From Apus apus (taxonomy: Eukaryota; Chordata; Aves; Apodiformes; Apodidae), in NCBI RefSeq assembly GCF_020740795.1, contig NC_067294.1, positions 4,960,001 through 5,024,000 of the forward strand: a stretch of 64,000 nucleotides of DNA, given 5' to 3'. Shown here one piece after another: positions 58,820 through 64,000 of this stretch. Every line of letters begins with the position of its first letter. The first letter of the stretch is position 1. A model generated the notes under the pieces. It ran no database searches. It was not told the DNA's origin and saw only the letters and a program-made list of their open reading frames with translations. Made by a program: the position numbers and the translations under genes.

Positions 58820-61800
58820 CTGAAAGAGAAAAAAGGATCAGATAAATAAAGAGCATCTTCACATTGATCAGAAAAAGAAACACAGCTGAAGCTTTGGCAG
58901 TGGGCAGAGGGTTTGGTATTTAGTAGGATGGAAAACTGGCAAAAGAGCCTTCTTTAGACAGAAGCAGGCTTAGTATTAAACCTAAAACCCGTATGAAGGG
59001 ACACGAAAGCTGATCTGAACTCTGTGTATCAGCCCCATCCACATTACAGACCATAGCACTCTGATCTTTGCTCCACACTGATTTTTGGCTCCTCACTCTG
59101 GAAGTGATGCCCTGAAGACCGTGCAGCCACAACCACCTGCGTTCCTGCCTTGGCTCAGAGGTTGAAACACACCAAAAGTGCTGTTTGTTGCTATTCCTGC
59201 CTTAAACTTCAAGAAAGTCATCAAGGTTTATATTGAAAATACCTTTTTTTCGTCCCCTTTTTCTCCTTTTAATGCTTTTCTGTAATCTAACAGTGACTAA
59301 CCACAGTCAAGCCTGTTTTATTTTTATATATATATTTATATTTCTCTGGACTGCCTCAAGAGAGTCAAGCCCGTTTCTATGTGTACAGTGTAACACTCTG
59401 AATTAATCCATCTCCCACTGGAGTGATTTTTTTTGGCCTGAAAAGAGCAGCATTGCCTGAGCAAGTCCCTTGCTTGAGAGAAAAGTGGTGCATTTAGCCT
59501 AAGGCTTTTCTCCTCCCAGAAGGGAGCTGATATTGCCAGAACAACCAACTCCAGTTGGATGGAGCCGCTGGGAGTGACTGGGAGACTCAGTAACAAGTCC
59601 TGATTTTTATGTCACTGACTGGAAAACTGTCCTAAAGGGAAAAAGCAGTAACTGATAGGTTTGAAGCTGACGATAGATGTTATGACAATCATCTGCATTG
59701 TCATATAGATGTAACAGCAGATCCTGATTGTGCTGGAATACAGGTAACACAAGGTAGGCTAAGGTGTTCCAGGGGAGCTGGTCACACTGTTTTACTGTCT
59801 GAGAAGCATTAACAGGCATCTACTCAGAGACCACTCAAGCCCCTGTGATTTCTGCTCAGAGGAGGTAGTGGATGGTATGAATGGATATAAGCTGAGGGGC
59901 TAGCAGGCTCCTCTGAGAGAAGCTACCTGTCCTCTGTCCTACTTACACACCTTACAGCTCCTGTGCCTCCAGGCTGAAGTGACGGTGCCAGGAACTACCG
60001 GGAACTGCACTGGAGGAAAATCCCAACATACAGCCCATGCTGAAAGAAAGAGGAGCCAGAGGGCTTGTAGGAGAGGAGAGGGCTGAGGAGAAGAGCAGAC
60101 TGACCAACACTTGGCATAATCAGTAACAAAACATTGCCTCTGTGACCAGACATGAAATCACTTCTGCCTCTCTCCCTGCTCTAACTACATTTCCACCTAC
60201 TCTTACAGTAAAGGATGAGTAACTCCAATCACTTGCCTCTATTTTGAGCGTGCTCAAATCAGCTCCTGCTTCCCCATCCTGCTGCAAACACTGACCTACC
60301 CTGCCAACAACCTTTCAGCCAAGACAAGAACCAGAGATACCAAGTGAACTCAGAAAGTGCAAGTGTTGCTGCTTCACTCACCCCCAGTTAACAAAATAGG
60401 GCATTATAGGTGTTTAATTGGCAAACATAGCAGTCTCAAATAAATTAATAACTGTTGCTGCTGCTTTAAAATACTTGTGCTGGCTGAGAAAGGTGTAAAC
60501 ACCTTCCCTGCCTTGTATTTATACCCCAATTGTTGCATTTGTTGCAGAAAAGCAAAATTCAGGTTCCTATTTTCAAATGTTTTAATTAATTTTCATACTT
60601 TTCAAATGTTAAACCCAGATGCTGCTGGGAATAAAAAACAAATCCTTCCTTAGGAACCTAAGAATAGTACCTTGATTTTGGAGACATTTTCAAACCAGTC
60701 TTTAAGAGCTGGAACTGTTCATCTCTGCATGCACAACTCTATACAAAGGACTTCATGTACCTATATAACTTTATATAGATTTTTTACATACCATGTAGAG
60801 TCCCCTTTGAACATTTTGCCTTGCGTTGCATGACCTTAATGCAAGCTGCTCCAAATAGCTTGCAAAATAAAAGCCAACAGGTATAACATTTAAATGTAGT
60901 TTCAACAAGGCAGATCTGTTCTTGGCTTTGTAAAAATCACTAAAAGCACCTTTAGAAAAATGCCTTTTTTCCCCCTATCAAATATATGTAACGCCAAGCT
61001 TAAAAAGACATGAAAATAAAACTGCATTATAGAATACTTTTAGTGACACCTGATAAGTTATATAAATAAACTTTGTAGCTTATGAATGTCAGAATGAAAT
61101 TTTTATCCTCCATGCAAACCAAAATACCCAGATTTGCTGAACTTTTATTTATTTTTACTTGCAGTATGCATGACAGACTGGAAGTATATCTTCAAAACAT
61201 CAGTAAGAAAAAAATAAATCAGTTTCACAGTCACTTTGGTACACATTAGTCTCTTAAAAAAATATTGAAAAGCAAACTGAATTGGCACATCTTTAATATT
61301 ATGTTAAGTACATACAAAACACTAATAAAATATCCCTGATAAACCAAAGTGCATATAGACATAGTGCACAATGCCCAGATACCTTATTGCACCATTCTCT
61401 ATAGCCACCCATCTCTTGAAACATCACTAAACATTGTCTATTTAAAGGTAACAGTCATGAATATATTTATACAGTTAAACACCAATTATTTTACATAACA
61501 GTATTCAGTGCCAGATACGTGTCTTTGCTTTTTCACCTTGTCATGTAAATTGTTAACATCTTTCAGGAAATTATCATATTAACAGCAAAATTTAAATATG
61601 TGATCACATGATAATGACAAGTTTGAAGTGCTACACTGTTGACGACCCAAAGATTCAAAAATGCCACTTTGCCAAAGAACATGATCAATGCAATAAGGTA
61701 GTAATTTGCTCCAAGACTGCAGAGTTAAAGTTGATACGGTTCTACTACTGGTACTGACTCACAAACAGGTTTATTACTCGTGAAACCCAAATCTCCAACA

Positions 61801-63205
61801 CAAACACGGAAGGTGAAGCAAGAATGCAGTTAAATCTCAGTAAGTCAAGTCACAATCCTGCCTTGATGAAGATGTGGATATGCACTGTGCAAATGAACCT
61901 CAGGTTAACTTTACTGCCTCCTAATAGTTATCATTCAAGTGAAAACACTCCGTATGAAGATTAACTCAAGGTACCAGTGTCCTGTTTATCTTTAAAGCTG
62001 GATCTGGTAAATTAATGCCATTTACATTTCAACATTAAGGCATTTTTCTAAAATTCTTCTTCTAAGCAAAAAAAAAAAAAAAAGCAATAAAAATTGAGGT
62101 AATTCTGTAGTAGTTCACACTGTTATGTTTGCCAGTTGACACATCTATAGAGCACACACACGCACACATACAGCCGCACCAGTCAAGTCAGACATGCACA
62201 TGGTGAAAAAAGACCAAAGATGTAATGAGTATAAACAGCTCCATGTCAAGCAGCTGGAGACATCATAGTTGATGAAAACATCATATTGCCTCCACCAGGT
62301 TAAGGAAAACACCACCATGCAACCTTCAATGTGGCCCAGGCCTGCTCTGCTTCGGTTTTGTTTCTAAAACTGAAAGTAGGCAAAACCGGCCCAAATGGTG
62401 CAACGGGCAAAGGGACGAGCGGCGCTCAGGGGAAAATATTTCAACCCATCACCAGGAGTCTGGTGAGAGCCACTGGTGTCATAGCAGCATTGAAAGTACC
62501 AACAGAGACTGAGCTTCTGCTTCCCGGTGAGCCCCCCTGGGATACAAACATAAATGTGAGGGTCAGGAATAAAAAATGAGGAGCAAGGGCAAGCAAAGCA
62601 ACGGCACCGCAATGGAATGAAAAAGTTCTTTCACTCATCAGACTACCCTGTCAGTGAACTGAACCTGGAGAGTTATGAGATTTAGGGGGTTTAGATAAAG
62701 GAGAACTTTAGCACTACAAGGTGTCATTATTGTGATGTGATCACATTCACAATAAGTTCTCAGTTTTGTTATCAAACTCAACATCATGAACCAGTAAAGA
62801 GCCTTTTTTCACCATCACCAAGCAACAAGCAAACCGATCCCAGCTCCCTTTCAGAGGACCGCAACATACTGTGGAGATCCAACTTCACACATCCAACACT
62901 TCAAGACCTCCACCACCAGTGCTATGCAAGCTCCAGAGAAGAAAAACACCGAGCACCAAGTGCCTGGTGTGAAAAAAAGATTCAGCCCAAGATTTAAACT
63001 TGGCAAAGTCAAGGGAACTTTCCGCATAGAGAGAAGAAGAGAGCAAAAGGCAAAGTCCACATTCGATGTGGCATGCATTTAAGGGCAAAGGCAGAGTTAT
63101 AAATGGGTCTTTTACTTGAAGATATTTTCTGGATGGGGTAGTCTGGATCAGGTCTTGACAGCCATTGTATCATGTAGGTTTTCTTTGAAGGATCAGAAAC
63201 ATTTC
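58356..63205 (-). CDS. ADAMTS2: ADAMTS2, 3' end (procollagen I N-proteinase), partial
   Basis: Two coding exons (63116-63205 and 58356-58819) join in phase across a 4.3-kb intron to give the C-terminal end of a secreted zinc metalloproteinase that removes the N-propeptide of fibrillar procollagens. What is seen: a segment with [20 protein letters not shown], the junction codon K, then a six-cysteine PLAC domain ([20 protein letters not shown] and LCCKSC), a Thr/Pro-rich linker with N-glycosylation sequons (NLT, NVT, NAT), and a basic tail with [10 protein letters not shown] and [13 protein letters not shown]. This tail identifies ADAMTS2 rather than ADAMTS3 or ADAMTS14. The metalloproteinase, disintegrin and thrombospondin repeats lie to the right of the window. 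Gene order with CNOT6 agrees with human 5q35.3. Confidence 0.93.
58820..63115 (-). other. ADAMTS2: last intron of ADAMTS2
   Basis: A 4.3-kb intron. The part from about 60400 to 62650 is AT-rich and looks like 3'UTR sequence, with minus-strand AATAAA hexamers near 61144-61155. There is a CA-rich microsatellite near 62151-62170 and an A tract at 62068-62083. I saw no repeat copy or nested gene. Confidence 0.6.
63116..63205 (-). CDS. ADAMTS2: ADAMTS2 penultimate coding exon
   Basis: A 90-nt exon, phase 1 at both ends. The acceptor is CTATTCAAG after a long pyrimidine tract, and the donor is TTCAA|GTAAAA. It encodes [15 protein letters not shown], then [14 protein letters not shown], with an NVS glycosylation sequon. 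It links the last thrombospondin repeat to the PLAC domain. Confidence 0.9.
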
Positions 63206-64000
63206 CTTGAATAGAGGGGGGGAAAAAAAAGATAAAAAAGAGATGTAACACAACATAGGTTAACATGAGTCATTGACCTGCCAGACATGGATGAGCTGAG
63301 ACTGAGTGGGTGAAGGAGCCCAGGGAAGGACTGTGACCAGGCTGTGCAGTTGTGACCTGTAGGTGCTGTTTGGCCAGTTTGCTACAACATGTGCCCAGCC
63401 CATGAGAGGGAACAGCCTGAAGGCCAGTTCTCCAGAAGTACCTCACAGCAGTACTTCCTATCCAGTCTGGTTTAGTTACAGTGCCTCTTTAAAATCTTTG
63501 TGTTGCAGAGTGTAATTGACAGCTTGGTTCTAATTAATTAGGAATCTAAAGCTACCCTGAGAAATACATCAGGAATGAAAGAAAAATATTAATTATGTAA
63601 TAATAGGAGTATGTAAAATGATCTCACAAGCATCATCTGCAAACAGCCAAAAACCTAACAAGGATAAAAGCATTAGTGCTCTGGATTACATAGGAATAAA
63701 TTTATTATAGCTTAAGAAACAGAGTTGTATAACCCCTGAAGATAACATGTGCTTAACAGAATGGAAAAGAAGCCTGGAACTGTCATGGGAGATGAGGAAA
63801 GCAAAGAGAGGCATCTTTGTATATGATGCCCTTGATTAGCCTCAACCCAGCAGCCTCTTGCCAAGCCCAGCACAGGGGCACAGGGCTGGACTCAGGCAGA
63901 CAGGGAAGCTGTCACCTGCTGGCCAGATCCACCTATCATTACTGTGCTGAGCTCTGCCCCGGCCTCTCATGCTGTCCTGGGGCAAACGGGCCTTCCCACC
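63206..64000 (-). other. ADAMTS2: ADAMTS2 intron, cut by the window edge
   Basis: Non-coding sequence upstream (minus strand) of the penultimate coding exon. No further exon with valid splice sites was recognised before position 64000. Confidence 0.65.

Noticed and set aside
63206-63266. Upstream extension of the ADAMTS2 penultimate exon frame (starting MLTYVV)
   Set aside because: The extension reads through a long pyrimidine tract and an AG acceptor, so it is intron translated by chance.
1-64000. CRISPR arrays, operons, ribosome binding sites, tRNA or rRNA genes
   Set aside because: The window is vertebrate; I saw no direct-repeat array, no tRNA A/B box arrangement and no rRNA sequence.

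Overview
The window is vertebrate nuclear DNA and almost certainly avian. It carries CR1 LINE fragments with the typical bird CR1 3' end (ATTCTATGAT-type tails), genes with many small exons separated by introns with GT-AG borders, CpG-island promoters and low-complexity T tracts. There is no prokaryotic, plasmid or viral organisation.

Layout, left to right. (1) 0.2-0.76 kb: CpG-island promoter and untranslated first exon of CNOT6. (2) 0.76-14.2 kb: its long first intron. (3) 14.2-28.4 kb: eleven coding exons of CNOT6 (+ strand). Every splice phase closes, giving a complete 557-residue CCR4-type deadenylase with its catalytic residues, followed by a 2-4 kb 3'UTR. (4) 32.3-42.1 kb: intergenic DNA with one CR1 remnant and CTCF-like motifs. 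(5) 42.1-46.8 kb: a minus-strand gene with a single coding exon of 327 codons. I recognise it as a DEPP (decidual protein induced by progesterone) family member. A GC-rich, TATA-containing promoter and a non-coding first exon lie 1.7 kb upstream. (6) 47.3-57.9 kb: intergenic DNA with a 5'-truncated, frameshifted CR1 and a few candidate regulatory sites. (7) 57.9-64 kb: the 3' end of ADAMTS2 on the minus strand (last two coding exons, PLAC domain, basic tail); the rest of that gene lies beyond the right edge.

How the genes relate. CNOT6 is a housekeeping mRNA deadenylase. ADAMTS2 is a secreted procollagen N-proteinase. The DEPP-like gene between them would, by family analogy, be a small inducible (FOXO/hormone/stress) regulator; its TATA promoter differs from the TATA-less CpG promoter of CNOT6. 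The three are not a functional unit. Human CNOT6 and ADAMTS2 both lie in 5q35.3, whereas human DEPP1 is on 10q11, a region that shares paralogous genes with 5q35 (RASGEF1A/RASGEF1C, HNRNPF/HNRNPH1). The simplest reading is that this is a second DEPP gene, a whole-genome-duplication paralog kept here and apparently absent from mammals. This is the most interesting item in the window. Two near-identical CTCF-type motifs in convergent orientation (33.27 kb and 51.57 kb) bracket it.
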